64,000 bases of DNA from Alphaproteobacteria bacterium (GCA_030427145.1 JAUHWT010000021.1:1-64000), one strand, 5' to 3'. Shown: positions 1 to 9,121, counted from the first letter of the stretch. Made by a program: numbers and translations. Notes: generated from the letters alone by a model not told the origin.

Positions 1-60
1 TGCCTCATGTTCCTTGATCATCCCGATAATCTGCGCCTCGGTGAAACGGCTCTTTCGCAT
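1..60 (-). CDS. IS3-family transposase OrfA, N-terminus only (cut by window edge)
   Basis: Read on the minus strand, the first 20 codons begin MRKSRFTEAQIIGMIKEHEA. This is the typical opening of OrfA of IS3-family (IS407-like) elements, the helix-turn-helix protein that binds the element ends. The start ATG lies at 58-60, after an AAGGAGC-like ribosome site. The rest of the gene and its OrfB partner lie outside the window. Family membership rests on this short but characteristic stretch. Confidence 0.8.
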   Translation of the reverse strand, partial: MRKSRFTEAQIIGMIKEHEA

Positions 61-121
61 TCGTCTGCTCCTTCAAGGTCGGGCAGACTCTACATCACGG
101 TGAGGGATTTCGCGGGGGGCA
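1..121 (-). mobile_element. Terminal part of an IS3-family insertion sequence
   Basis: The transposase start at 60 is followed outward by about 60 bases of leader. The C-run on the minus strand near 114-121, with the sequence just inside it, is a plausible terminal inverted repeat. The exact end cannot be set because the other end of the element is not in the window. Confidence 0.55.
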
Positions 122-179
122 GGTCAATCGCTCGAAAAGTAACCCAGTCGCTCATGGCGCAAATAAGGAATAAAACCAT

Positions 180-395
180 ATGAAAATCCTAAGTTTGAAA
201 GCAATAGACTCGGAATTTTTTGTTGCGGATATCGAAACTTTTGACGGAATTATTTCTTTGGAAGCGGAGATGTTTGCAAACAGACCGATCCATATCGAAC
301 GTGCCAATTGGAAGGATAGCGGTAGGGATGCTTCCCCGTTTGTCTGCGCGAATTTGAAGAGCATAGAAGCGATCTTTGCGGTCATGCCCCGATAA
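180..395 (+). CDS. Hypothetical protein, 71 aa
   Basis: A small open frame with an AAGGA ribosome site about ten bases before the ATG. It is less GC-rich than its surroundings, which suggests acquired DNA. No motif or family is recognised. It lies between the IS end and a decayed gene, so it may itself be a remnant. An overlapping minus-strand frame of similar length lacks a good ribosome site and was not chosen. Confidence 0.4.
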   Translation: MKILSLKAIDSEFFVADIETFDGIISLEAEMFANRPIHIERANWKDSGRDASPFVCANLKSIEAIFAVMPR

Positions 396-477
396 AGCGC
401 GTAATTCGGATAAAGATGAAAACAAACTTGCTACCAGCGAACTCCGATGTTCGTTGGTAGCTGGAGTTTTTTTGGGT

Positions 478-861
478 CTATATCATACAAGATGTTAGTG
501 TGATCCACATTTCGTTACCCGGAATGTCAAGGTTCCCGTCTGGAAAGGAAATAGAGCCGCCGGCGCGGAGTACCTTGCCATGCAAGCGGCGCAACACTCT
601 CAAAAAAATGTCCTTTGAAAACTGATCAACGGACCGCTCGAAGACGTCGTCCTGCTTTAAAAGTTTGTAGAACTCCGTGAAAAACGGTCCAATTCCACCC
701 TAAGCATGAGCGAGACACCCATCACTGCCTGAAAGCACGCCACCAGAACTCGATCAGAGCCGGAATGCGTAATCTCAATTGAACTCGGCCCATTGCTTCC
801 GTTCAACGGTACAACCAATGCTGCCAGAATCCACTGCTCGGCAATCGGCCTGGAAGACCAT
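478..861 (-). pseudogene. Frameshifted gene of unknown function
   Basis: Two minus-strand frames join into one coherent protein. Upstream part: about 60 residues including PSSIEITHSGSDRVLVACFQ. Downstream part: about 70 residues starting FFTEFYKLLKQDDVFERS and ending at the stop at 478-480. The switch falls in a short T run near 695, as expected for a one-base indel. The ATG at 859-861 overlaps the stop of the upstream DUF3047 gene but is in a third frame, so a second lesion near the start is likely. The family is not recognised. Close spacing suggests it was once co-transcribed with the DUF3047 gene. Confidence 0.6.
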
Positions 862-862
862 G

Positions 863-1504
863 CTACTGGAGGATCAGGTTCCCGATTGTGGCGCGGATAA
901 CGCTGTCCGTGTCGTCACTGTCGCCTGATACGGCCAATCCAACCAGCGCACCCGTTTCACCGCCGAAGGCACGCGCATAGTCTGCGGCAAGATCAACACG
1001 TTCACTATGGGATCCGGTGCCGGCCTGCCGCAATGCAATGGTCACACCCTGACCAGGTGGACCATAGGGCGACTGGATGATCTCATTCGCACCGTGATTG
1101 CCACCCCAGGCGTATTGGATAATCCGCACATCATCTTTGCCGAGAAGACTGCGGATATTTGCGTTTTGCAGCTCCGGTGCCACGTCCTCCGGCACAAACA
1201 CGAAGTAAAGCGAGATATTTCGGTCATCCCCGCCCTTTTGCGCCAGGTTGGTCGCCGGCACCGATTGATCCACCGTCCAGGTCCATGAAGCGCCGGTGCT
1301 CGCCCACTCCGTCCGCGCAACACGGGTCCAGGCGATCGAGACCGATCCCTCCGACACCATGCCAAGATTGGTGCCGAAGTCGTAGTCATTCGAACTGAAA
1401 AGGGATAATCGCTGTTCCTGCCAGCCGTTGGTAAAGCTGACCGGAGCCGATGAGGCGGCCGATGTCAAAGTGGCAAGCAGTGCAGACAACACCACAACAC
1501 GCAT
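863..1504 (-). CDS. DUF3047 family secreted protein
   Basis: About 213 residues. The ATG at 1502-1504 follows GGAGTG and gives a clean signal peptide (MRVVVLSALLATLTSAASSA); an upstream extension in the same frame looks non-coding. The mature part shows DUF3047 hallmarks: SLFSSNDYDF near the start, WTVDQSVPATNL, GGDDRNISLYFVF, YAWGGNH, AGTGSHSERVDLAADYA and GLAVSGDSDDTD. Family members are periplasmic proteins of unknown biochemical role. The decayed gene immediately downstream may have been its partner. Confidence 0.85.
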   Translation of the reverse strand: MRVVVLSALLATLTSAASSAPVSFTNGWQEQRLSLFSSNDYDFGTNLGMVSEGSVSIAWTRVARTEWASTGASWTWTVDQSVPATNLAQKGGDDRNISLYFVFVPEDVAPELQNANIRSLLGKDDVRIIQYAWGGNHGANEIIQSPYGPPGQGVTIALRQAGTGSHSERVDLAADYARAFGGETGALVGLAVSGDSDDTDSVIRATIGNLILQ

Positions 1505-2247
1505 CTGATACACTCCAGTTGTAACTGGATTTGAAATAGCGCATCGCGGCCGGACGCACACTTCCAATTCGCTGACATAACGCCATTGTCAGACCTGAGG
1601 GCGTGCGACACGGTGGTGCGGACAGAGATTCACGGCACCGTCAGCTACCACGTGTATAGCTTCACCATGGTTTTTGAAAACCATATAAGCTTGGTAAAAA
1701 CTGCTGGGCTGGAGGATAAATATCCGAGGCGTGGACTTCGCCACCCATTTTTTGCAGTTACTCCGATACATCCTCTAAAGCGCCCGGTGGACAATGCAGC
1801 GGTGGTTTGTGCCCGTACCGGTACCGGTTGGCTTACAATCAACAAATATTCTCGTTGCAAAGTACCCACAGGTCTCCCGGAATCTCCACGCCTGGCGCCC
1901 TCCCTGCTCGATTGGCGAACCGGTTCAAATGCGCTTTCTACCAGATCTTTTCTCCGGTCAGGAAACGCTGGGACTTGGTTTCGATGCTTCTGAGGCGGTG
2001 TTGCGTTTTAAGTTCGAAGCCGCAACTGTCAGAATGATGTGACCGGCGGCGCCCGGCCATTCTCCTGTGGGCGGCCCGGTGATGTGCTTCCAAAACGGTG
2101 CCATCTGATTTCATGCCTTGCGTAGCCCGCACGGGCCATCTTTACCTTGCGGACCCGGCTGGGACTGCTCTCGTCACGTCAACGACACACGGTTGCGGCA
2201 CAAGCCCCTGGAAGGAATACCACGAGATATCAAGGAGCTGTACCGAA
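1505..2247. other. Stretch without a recognised gene
   Basis: Several overlapping short frames exist on both strands, none with a convincing ribosome site, codon pattern or family match. A plus-strand frame ending near 2040 (with LPDLFSGQETLGLGFDASE) reads somewhat like protein and might be a relic, but it cannot be identified. The last 20 bases hold the AAGGAG site for the ABC ATPase gene. Confidence 0.4.
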
Positions 2248-3293
2248 ATGACGGGAGGGATCGAAATTCATCACCTCTGCAAGGCATATGCAGGAGCGCC
2301 GGCAGTCGACGGCGTCTCCCTACAGATCGCCCCGCAAGAGCTTTTTGTAATTGTCGGTGAATCCGGCTGTGGCAAGAGCACGCTGTTGCGCCTGATCGCC
2401 GGGCTCGAGGTACCGGATCGGGGAACGATCCGGCTGCATGGGGAAATGGTCGCTGGCGATGGGGTGATGGTCTCACCTGAGGGGCGGGGAACCGGCTTTG
2501 TCTTTCAGTCCTACGCGCTCTGGCCACATATGAGCGTGCGGGACAATGTCGCCTTTCCGCTGGAGGCCACCGGGATGCCGCGCCGGGCAGCGGCGGCGGC
2601 GGCGGAGCCACATCTGGACACGGTGTCATTGAGACATCTGGCCGAGCGCAAGCCGGATGCGCTCTCGGGCGGGCAACGGCAGCGGGTCGCGTTGGCCCGC
2701 TGTCTGGCGGGTGGGGCGGGGACAATCCTCATGGACGAGCCGCTGGCCAATCTTGATCCGCATTTGCGCGCCACGATGGAACGGGAACTGCTGGCCTTCC
2801 ATCGCTCGTCCGGCGCGACGACGATCTACATCACCCACGACCAGCGCGAGGCCATGGCGCTGGCCGACCGGATGGCGGTAATGCGCAACGGCAGCTTCCT
2901 GCAGGTTGGCACACCGCAGGAGGTCTACGATCGGCCGCAATCGCGGGAGGTGGCCGAGTTCATCGGACAGGGGACGGTTGTGCCGGTTCAGTATGCCGAT
3001 CACACGGCGCAGCTGGACGGCGTGAGTTTCCCGGTTGAGGCGATGGCGGGACAAGCGCCGGGCGCAGCGATGGCAATCCTGCGCCCTGAAGCGATAGAAA
3101 TCCTTGCGGAGGGCGATACGAAAGGGCTTGCCGGAACGGTTCGGGAAACCTTCTATCGCGGTGGCGGATGGGAGCGGAGCTCGAGCTTGCGGGCGGATCA
3201 GTCCTGACACTGTCACATCGCGCGCCACTGACGCCCGGCCAGAAGCTCTTCGTGCGGATCAGGATCGCCTGGATCCTTCCGGAGGGCAGCTGA
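2248..3293 (+). pseudogene. Iron(III)/spermidine-type ABC transporter ATPase, frameshifted near its C-terminus
   Basis: ABC ATPase of the FbpC/PotA type. Walker A GESGCGKST, signature LSGGQRQRVALARC, Walker B TILMDEPLANLD and switch histidine in YITHDQREAMALADR are all intact. The start is the ATG at 2248, preceded by AAGGAG. In the current frame the protein ends at 3207 with an atypical tail. A shift near 3160-3175, in a G-rich run, restores a normal TOBE-like end (ELELAGGSVLTLSHRAPLTP then FVRIRIAWILPEGS) stopping at 3293. The nucleotide-binding domain may still be made, but the regulatory C-terminus is disrupted. The facing permease gene may be its former partner; no binding protein is nearby. 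Confidence 0.75.
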
Positions 3294-3308
3294 AGGGTAG
3301 TCCCCCCA

Positions 3309-4991
3309 CTATATTCTCCAGGGAATGACACCGGGCGGCGCGCGCCGCCCCAGCCGATCAAGCAGCACCATCAACACGATGGTCGCCAGCACCGTCACCG
3401 AGGACATGGCCGAGGCCAGCGTAGTATAACCGCCGTCCTCGTAATTATAGATCGCGGTGCCGATAGTTTCGTTTCCCGTGGACCAGAGCAGCGCCGAAAC
3501 CGTGACCTCGTTGTAGGCCGTCAGGAACACGAGGATCCCCCCGGAGGCCGCAGCAGGTGCAATCAGCGGCATGAAAATGCGCCGCATGCGGAACAGGAAA
3601 CCGGCCCCGGCGATGCGCGCGGCCTCGTCCAGCCCCGGATCAAGTTGCACATAGGCTGCCGAAACGGGCTTGAGCGCGATGGCGAAGAAAGCACATAGGT
3701 AGGCAAGGAAGATGATCCCCAACGTGTTGTAGAGGGAAATGTTCAACAGCGGCAGCGGCTTGATGAAGGCGAGGATGAAGGCGATCGAGATGACCAGCCC
3801 GGGAATGGCATAGGTCATCTCCGCCAGCGTGGCGAGCCCGGTCGAGAGGCGGCGCACCGGCCCGCGCGGCCCGGTCACGAAGCGGGCGAGGAAAACACAC
3901 CCAAGCGCAATGACGGCGGCCGCGACCCCGGCGGTCAACGTCGAATTCAGGAAGGCCCGCGCCGTGACCGATTGGCGGAACAGGATCTCGGTGAATTTGT
4001 CCAAGGTGATCGTCTCGGCCGTAAGCGGCAGGCCATAGGTGGAGACGAGCGCCGTGGCCACGAGCGCCGTGATCGGCAACACGAGGGTCGCTGCGATCAA
4101 CAGCGCCAACCCCCCCTCAACCAGGCCGCGCAGTGGCCCAAGCGCGATGTGCAGCGGAGCCTGCGGCGGTCCAATCAGCCGGCTGCGGCTGCGTACCAGA
4201 AGCGCGGTCTGAGCCAAAATGATCCCCACGGCGACAAAGGCAAGGAGCGCCGCGATCACGGCCACATCGGTGAGCACGGAGGGACCAAAACTCGCCAACC
4301 GCTGCCAGATCAGCACAGGAAGCGTGATGTAGCGCGCCGGAATACCCAAAAGCGCCTGAATGCCGAAGTTACCGAGCGCCGATACAAAGGCCAGCGCGAA
4401 GGCGGCAATCAAAGTGGGCGCCATCAACGGCAGCAAGACACGGCGCAGCAGGCGCAGCGGCGTGGCTCCCGAAATGCGGGCGGCATCGCTCATCTCGCGC
4501 GGCAGGCTCCGCAGCGCGGCGAGGACCACGAGAAATACCAGCGGCGTGTACTGGACCCCCAGCAGGAAAATCATTCCCCCGGCGGAGTAAAGCGGATGCG
4601 TTGTACCGATCTCGGGTGCGATGCCGAACGTGCGCAGTATCGCCGAAGACGGCCCCATGGCCTGCACCCAGGCAATCGCCGTCACATGCGGCGGGATCAT
4701 CATCGGGATCAGCAACAGGAAAGTAAAAGCGCCCTTACACCGGATGTCTGTCAGCCCCATGACCAAAGCAATGCATGTGCCCGCGATGAGCGAGAGGATT
4801 GAGGAAAAGGTGGCTGTGACAAGGGAATGAACGAGCGCGCGAAGCACGGAGCGGCTGGCAAGCGCATCCATGAGCGGCCCCAGCGAGAGGGCTCCATCCT
4901 GGGTCACCCCGACCCGGGCCAGCAGGCTCAGCGGGAAGACGAACAACGACAGGGCGAATATAACGACAACGGCGAGGGTACCCAAAACCAA
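3309..4991 (-). CDS. Iron(III)-type ABC transporter permease with two fused membrane domains
   Basis: About 560 residues forming two binding-protein-dependent permease domains in one chain, as in FbpB/AfuB. Each half has an EAA-type loop that docks the ATPase: SDAARISGATPLRLLRRVLL in the first and DEAARIAGAGFLFRMRRIF in the second. The reading begins at a TTG with no clear ribosome site and lacks the usual cytoplasmic leader. The hydrolase gene starting 19 bases away on the other strand leaves little room for a promoter, so the 5' end may be truncated. It converges on the frameshifted ATPase gene with a 15-base gap, an arrangement atypical for an fbp operon. Confidence 0.8.
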   Translation of the reverse strand: MVLGTLAVVVIFALSLFVFPLSLLARVGVTQDGALSLGPLMDALASRSVLRALVHSLVTATFSSILSLIAGTCIALVMGLTDIRCKGAFTFLLLIPMMIPPHVTAIAWVQAMGPSSAILRTFGIAPEIGTTHPLYSAGGMIFLLGVQYTPLVFLVVLAALRSLPREMSDAARISGATPLRLLRRVLLPLMAPTLIAAFALAFVSALGNFGIQALLGIPARYITLPVLIWQRLASFGPSVLTDVAVIAALLAFVAVGIILAQTALLVRSRSRLIGPPQAPLHIALGPLRGLVEGGLALLIAATLVLPITALVATALVSTYGLPLTAETITLDKFTEILFRQSVTARAFLNSTLTAGVAAAVIALGCVFLARFVTGPRGPVRRLSTGLATLAEMTYAIPGLVISIAFILAFIKPLPLLNISLYNTLGIIFLAYLCAFFAIALKPVSAAYVQLDPGLDEAARIAGAGFLFRMRRIFMPLIAPAAASGGILVFLTAYNEVTVSALLWSTGNETIGTAIYNYEDGGYTTLASAMSSVTVLATIVLMVLLDRLGRRAPPGVIPWRI

Positions 4992-5009
4992 CCCTGAAAG
5001 GAGAAGGCC

Positions 5010-5624
5010 GTGACGAACCTGAACAATCCAGCCCCCCTTACCCGCGACAATGCCGCCGTTGTATTTGTCGACAATCAGGTCGGGCTGATGACCGGTATCC
5101 GCGACTATTCAATCGCGGACCTTAAACACAACATTGTCGGCCTGGCCAACGCCGCAAAAGCTCTCGGTCTGCCGATTGTCGCGACCACGACATCGTCAGA
5201 GACTTTATGGGGCCCTGCCATTCCGGAATTGCAGGAAGCGCTGCCAGATCAGACCTTTATCGACCGAACAACGGTCAACGCGTGGGACGATCCACGGGTG
5301 GAAGATGCAATTCGCGCCACCGGCCGGAGCAAACTGATCTTCGCCGGGTTGTCGCTGGAAGTCTGCGCCGCGTTTCCTGCAATGCGGGCCGTGCGCGAAG
5401 GGTTCGAAGCCTACATCGCCGTCGATGCCAGCGGGACTTTTAACATGACAAAGCGTGAGACGGCTTTGCACCGGCTTACACAAGCCGGAGTGGTCATCGC
5501 GGATGGTGCCAGCCTGATGATCGAAATCCTTGCAGATAACGCGAACGAGCAGGCCGGTGACGTCTACAGCGCCCTGGGCATGGATTGGTCGATCCTGGTC
5601 GGCCAGGTTCGGGCGAGTGTATAG
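5010..5624 (+). CDS. Isochorismatase-family hydrolase (YcaC-like)
   Basis: 204 residues with a GTG start preceded by AAAGGAGAAG. The cysteine-hydrolase fold is recognisable: VFVDNQVGLM carries the catalytic aspartate, SLEVCAAFPAMRA the nucleophilic cysteine, and DASGTFN follows as in YcaC-type proteins. No signal peptide, so cytoplasmic. These enzymes act on small amides or esters and the substrate is unknown. It stands alone, divergent from the permease gene. Confidence 0.85.
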   Translation: MTNLNNPAPLTRDNAAVVFVDNQVGLMTGIRDYSIADLKHNIVGLANAAKALGLPIVATTTSSETLWGPAIPELQEALPDQTFIDRTTVNAWDDPRVEDAIRATGRSKLIFAGLSLEVCAAFPAMRAVREGFEAYIAVDASGTFNMTKRETALHRLTQAGVVIADGASLMIEILADNANEQAGDVYSALGMDWSILVGQVRASV

Positions 5625-5850
5625 CGAGGCGCTGCGAAACCCATGTGCCTCAAAGCGGGCAGGCGTTGCGCAATACGCGCCTTTGCCAGGGGTCGCAGGT
5701 ACAGTTTTGTCATATCCATGACCCGTCGCCTGCTTCCCTGATCGCAATGGGACTGGCTGCCGCCAGGTTTCTTGAGCCTCAAAAGCCGTCCTGCCCTCCC
5801 TTCCAATTCGACACAACCAATCAGCTTTCGGCTCACCACAGGAGATGACC

Positions 5851-6025
5851 ATGACCAACCAACCGATCCTCGTAATTGGCGCCACCGGTAAAACTGGATC
5901 GCGCGTTGTCACCAAGCTTGACACCATGGGCCTGCCCGTTCGCCGCGGCACGCGCGGTTCCCAAACCCCCTTCGATTGGGAAGACCAAAGCACGTGGACC
6001 CCTATCCTGACAGGCGTACCCGACC
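5851..6025 (+). pseudogene. NmrA-like NAD(P)-binding protein, N-terminal fragment
   Basis: Starts MTNQPILVIGATGKTGSRVV, the Rossmann GATGxTG motif of NmrA-type atypical SDR proteins, with AGGAG nine bases upstream. Homology-like sequence persists to about TWTPILTGV and then stops; the following sequence belongs to an integrase relic. Family members are about 280 residues, so only about one fifth remains. Confidence 0.7.
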
Positions 6026-6227
6026 GGGTTTCGTCCATCGGTTTGGAGCCCGGCTGCTGTGGCACACACTCAAGGGGCGCGCCGGGGTCGCCCAAATTTA
6101 CCGGAAAACCGGAAACCTGTGCGCGGTGCAACTCCTTCCCGGATATACAAAGATGGACGGTACCGTGCGATATCCCGGCGTTGAACTCTAAGACGCACTG
6201 GCGATTTCGGAGGCCGTAGAAATTTAA
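6026..6227 (+). pseudogene. Tyrosine recombinase, C-terminal fragment with in-frame stop
   Basis: In one plus frame the sequence reads VAQIYRKTGNLCAVQLLPGY, then TKMDGTVRYPGVEL, a TAA at 6189-6191, and DALAISEAVEI to a second TAA at 6225-6227. This matches the conserved end of a short alphaproteobacterial tyrosine integrase, in which the tyrosine of TVRY is the nucleophile. A frame slip just upstream separates the GTHS portion. The relic cannot encode a working enzyme, but it marks a past integration event fused to the NmrA fragment. Confidence 0.7.
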
Positions 6228-6410
6228 CGCATTTGGGTCGTCTTCGCAGGCGGCCCACAGCTGCCGCCGACTTCAAAAACAAATGCCGCAGAGCAGCTTC
6301 ACCAAACCGGTCTTGATGCGCTGCACAGCGTTTGCGAATGTGGAGCAGCAGGTGTTACTTGCCAGTGTCTGGTTGGCAACGCGAAGCGGAGTCGACGCGT
6401 CTCGACAGGC

Positions 6411-7076
6411 TCAACTGCCCAATATCGCTATCGTAAGAGGAACTGGGCAGACCGCGATTGCGAAAGCCAGGATTGTTGGCAGCGGAGCGAACAGACCGCT
6501 CAGTCCCGCAAGGAGGGCGATACCGCCGCCGCCGCCCACCAAAGCGTTTCCGGGGATATTCAGCGCCAGCGCGATGGACAGGTAGCGACGACGGAGTGCC
6601 AGAGCCACCAGGCGAGGCGGTGCGCCATCGAGGAGCATCCTCAGACGCTCCTCCTCGGACAGGGGCGCCGCACGTCTCACGAGATCCGCCGCACGTCGCA
6701 TCCGCAGCAAACCGAGAAACCGTACAAGCACCGAAATCGGTACGATACGACCAATCGTGTAGGATAGACACAATGCAAGCACGGTCCCGATATAGACCAC
6801 GGGCACAATGGCGGCGCCAAAGGCTGTCAACATCGCCAGACCGATCTCGGCGCCCGGAACAAACGGAAGGGCAAGCAGCACGATGAACGCTACCGTACCG
6901 ACCATAATACTTTGATGAACCTGCTGCTCGTTTTCAGGCACGATCCGAATGTCCAGCGAGTCCCGCACAATATGCGCCGTCAAGGTCGCCACGACGACCA
7001 GCGCCACCAATACGACGACGCGCAGGGCGAGGCGCGCCAAGCCTCGGGAGACCGGTTGGGCGGACGGCGCGGTCAT
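6411..7076 (-). CDS. VTT-domain (DedA/TVP38-like) membrane protein
   Basis: About 221 residues. The ATG at 7074-7076 overlaps the TGA of the upstream gene, so translation is probably coupled. There is a long hydrophobic helix near the N-terminus, then LPFVPGAEIGLAML and, near the C-terminus, LNIPGNALVGGGGGIALLAG. These two re-entrant-loop-like segments flanking an amphipathic middle are typical of VTT proteins, inner-membrane lipid scramblase or transport-type proteins. The specific role is unknown. Confidence 0.7.
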   Translation of the reverse strand: MTAPSAQPVSRGLARLALRVVVLVALVVVATLTAHIVRDSLDIRIVPENEQQVHQSIMVGTVAFIVLLALPFVPGAEIGLAMLTAFGAAIVPVVYIGTVLALCLSYTIGRIVPISVLVRFLGLLRMRRAADLVRRAAPLSEEERLRMLLDGAPPRLVALALRRRYLSIALALNIPGNALVGGGGGIALLAGLSGLFAPLPTILAFAIAVCPVPLTIAILGS

Positions 7077-7555
7077 GTACCGGAGACCGGGCCTGCCGGT
7101 GCCGTAGACGTCCCTCGGCCTTCGAAGTATATCTGATGGGTCCAGTACCAGCGTCGCGTGGTCCACGTGCCCTGGAAGCGAAGACTGTCATCATCAACCG
7201 TGCCGTACCAAACAACAGTATGCGGAGCGTGGGGGCAACGTGTCGTCGCCGTAAACTGCAGCGCACCGTTGACCTGCTTCACCTGATAATCCGACCACCC
7301 GAAATCGCAGTACTTTTGGCACATTGCAGACTGAAATCGACCGTCCACGAAGTGCAATTCGTCGTGTAGGACGTCATCGGAGTCCGCGATCCTGTCGACC
7401 GTGTAAAAGACGCGCCCGTCCAGCGCGCTGGACGCCTGCCACGGCCCTTCGGGTACCGCAAGATCGGGAATATCCCGGCCCATCACACTGACCGCCCCGA
7501 TTGCAGCGCCGATCACAATGGCTCCGACTGCAAATGCCTGGGGTATGGGTGTCAT
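7073..7555 (-). CDS. Hypothetical exported or membrane-anchored protein
   Basis: 160 residues with a GGAAGG site before the ATG. One hydrophobic N-terminal segment (FAVGAIVIGAAIGAVSVMG) is followed by a soluble, aromatic-rich domain with three cysteines (MCQKYCDFGW and RCPHAPHTVVWYG). No family is recognised. It overlaps the VTT gene by ATGA, so the two products probably act together at the inner membrane. Confidence 0.7.
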   Translation of the reverse strand: MTPIPQAFAVGAIVIGAAIGAVSVMGRDIPDLAVPEGPWQASSALDGRVFYTVDRIADSDDVLHDELHFVDGRFQSAMCQKYCDFGWSDYQVKQVNGALQFTATTRCPHAPHTVVWYGTVDDDSLRFQGTWTTRRWYWTHQIYFEGRGTSTAPAGPVSGT

Positions 7556-7567
7556 GTGGCCTTCCTT

Positions 7568-8464
7568 TTAATGACCGAAAGACTGCCCCGTCAGATGAGG
7601 CCCGTGTAAGAGGTGTCCAACAGCAGCGACCAGGTATCGCGCCCGCGCACCAAACAAAAAGCTGCCATCGGATTTCTGAAACGGCATCAGAAACTGCGTC
7701 GAGGCGGCGGTTAGGGCGGCCTCGACGGAATGCTCGGCCACCTTAACCGCCACGCCCGAAGATTTCATGCCGCGCAGAGCCGTGTCAAGATCGGGGTAGT
7801 GCCATGGGGAGTCCACATCAGCCACCTCGAGCGGAGTTAACCTGTCGGCTGTGGCAAAGGCACGCAGGTTCGACTCTTCCGACAGTGCAAAGGGCCCGCC
7901 AGCGCCGGGCGGGGGCGGCGGCATCAGCGGCTTGAGAGCCGCAACACGTCCAGCCGCCTCCATACCTGCGGTTTCGCCCCACGTCATGATCACGACCCTG
8001 CCGTCCGGCCGCGTCATCCGTCCAGCTTCGCGCAAAGCCCGCGCCGGATCGCCTGCGAACTGAAAGGCATTGAACCCGGTGACCAGATCGAAGCTGTCAT
8101 CGTCGAAGGACAATTCCTCAAGATCGCCCTGCGGGAAATCGCCGCCGGGGCTGCGCTCCCGCGCGATTTCCAACAAGGCGTCCGAGGCGTCGAGTCCCGA
8201 CACCACCGCGCCAAGCGTGGTCGAAAGCGCTGCCGCCATGCCCGCGCCGCAGCCCGCGTCGAGATGTCGTGTTCCCGGGCCGACCTCCGCGTTGGCGAGG
8301 ACGGCGTGGAATACCGCCGCGAACTGCCCTTCCTGCATCTCGGCCCAGTCGCGAGCGTGTGCACCCCAAAGCCGGCCATTGGCCTGTGCGGTTTCTGTCC
8401 TGATGTCTCGGCCATGCCATGTTCTCTTTTCGATACTGCGTGTGCGAGGATGATCGGTTCGCAC
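7568..8464 (-). CDS. Class I SAM-dependent methyltransferase
   Basis: Rossmann methyltransferase with motif I HLDAGCGAGMAAALS, the acidic residue in GLDASDALLEIAR, and motif IV DSFDLVTGFNAFQF. The substrate is unknown. The start is uncertain. The open frame reaches a GTG at 8464, but an ATG near 8415 in another frame gives MAETSG, which would join naturally to TETAQANGRLWGAHARDW after a one-base shift, so a small frameshift is possible. It lies directly downstream of the sulfotransferase-like gene on the same strand. Confidence 0.8.
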   Translation of the reverse strand: MRTDHPRTRSIEKRTWHGRDIRTETAQANGRLWGAHARDWAEMQEGQFAAVFHAVLANAEVGPGTRHLDAGCGAGMAAALSTTLGAVVSGLDASDALLEIARERSPGGDFPQGDLEELSFDDDSFDLVTGFNAFQFAGDPARALREAGRMTRPDGRVVIMTWGETAGMEAAGRVAALKPLMPPPPPGAGGPFALSEESNLRAFATADRLTPLEVADVDSPWHYPDLDTALRGMKSSGVAVKVAEHSVEAALTAASTQFLMPFQKSDGSFLFGARARYLVAAVGHLLHGPHLTGQSFGH

Positions 8465-8485
8465 ATGGTTCAGGCGGATCGGAAT

Positions 8486-9121
8486 TCAGGCGGGTTCAGG
8501 TTCACCCCCGAAAAGCGCCCAGAATTCGTCCCGCGCATTGCTGCGGGGAAACTCCCCCTCTGGCGCGGGAACGCTTAGGAACCGGCACAGCGGGTCCCAA
8601 CCGTCCGACGGGGTGAAAATCAGCAGTTTGTCAGCCGGAACCGTCTCACGGACCAAGGCATTGTTGCGCCGATAGGCCGTGATGCATGTTTCGCGTTGCA
8701 GGCCGCCGAAGACACCGTTCACGATCAACTGCTCCATTGTGCTGAACAGATTCACCAGTTCCGGCGGCAATGGCAAGGTTCTGTAGTGTTGCCAGAACTT
8801 GCCGATGGTCGTTGAGTAGCTGGCCCACCATTCCTCTTCCGGTCTTTCCGTGTGCAAGACCTTGGCGTCGGGAAAAGCGCGGAGAAGTTCCGGCCAGACA
8901 GCGGCGCACGGAAAGTCCACCTGAGCGGTGTATTTCGCGAAGGCGGATTGCCAGTCAACAGCTTCGCCGGCCACCTGCGCTTTCCAGAACGGGGGCTGTT
9001 CCGGATCGCCCATCACTTCGGTCATATGATGGCACGGCCCAAAGCCAAGCTGTTCAAGGGCCATCTTCGTCGACATCGTGCCAGTCCGGCCAAAGCCGCT
9101 TCCGATTATTTGCAATGGCAT
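8486..9121 (-). CDS. Sulfotransferase-family protein
   Basis: About 211 residues starting MPLQIIGSGFGRTGTMSTKM. The glycine-rich GxGRTGT loop near the N-terminus corresponds to the PAPS 5'-phosphosulfate loop of the family, and SYSTTIGKFWQHY plus RRNNALVRETVPADKLL fit later conserved regions. Longer upstream starts lack support. It probably transfers sulfate to a small molecule, but the acceptor is unknown. It is the middle gene of a cupin, sulfotransferase, methyltransferase run. Confidence 0.75.
   Translation of the reverse strand: MPLQIIGSGFGRTGTMSTKMALEQLGFGPCHHMTEVMGDPEQPPFWKAQVAGEAVDWQSAFAKYTAQVDFPCAAVWPELLRAFPDAKVLHTERPEEEWWASYSTTIGKFWQHYRTLPLPPELVNLFSTMEQLIVNGVFGGLQRETCITAYRRNNALVRETVPADKLLIFTPSDGWDPLCRFLSVPAPEGEFPRSNARDEFWALFGGEPEPA

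Noticed and set aside
1586..1993. 135-residue plus frame after the DUF3047 gene
   Set aside because: No ribosome site, no family, stop-free length is modest for this GC content.
3972..4802. Long plus-strand frame opposite the permease
   Set aside because: Gln/Arg/His-rich translation with no domain; mirror frame of a clearly coding membrane protein.
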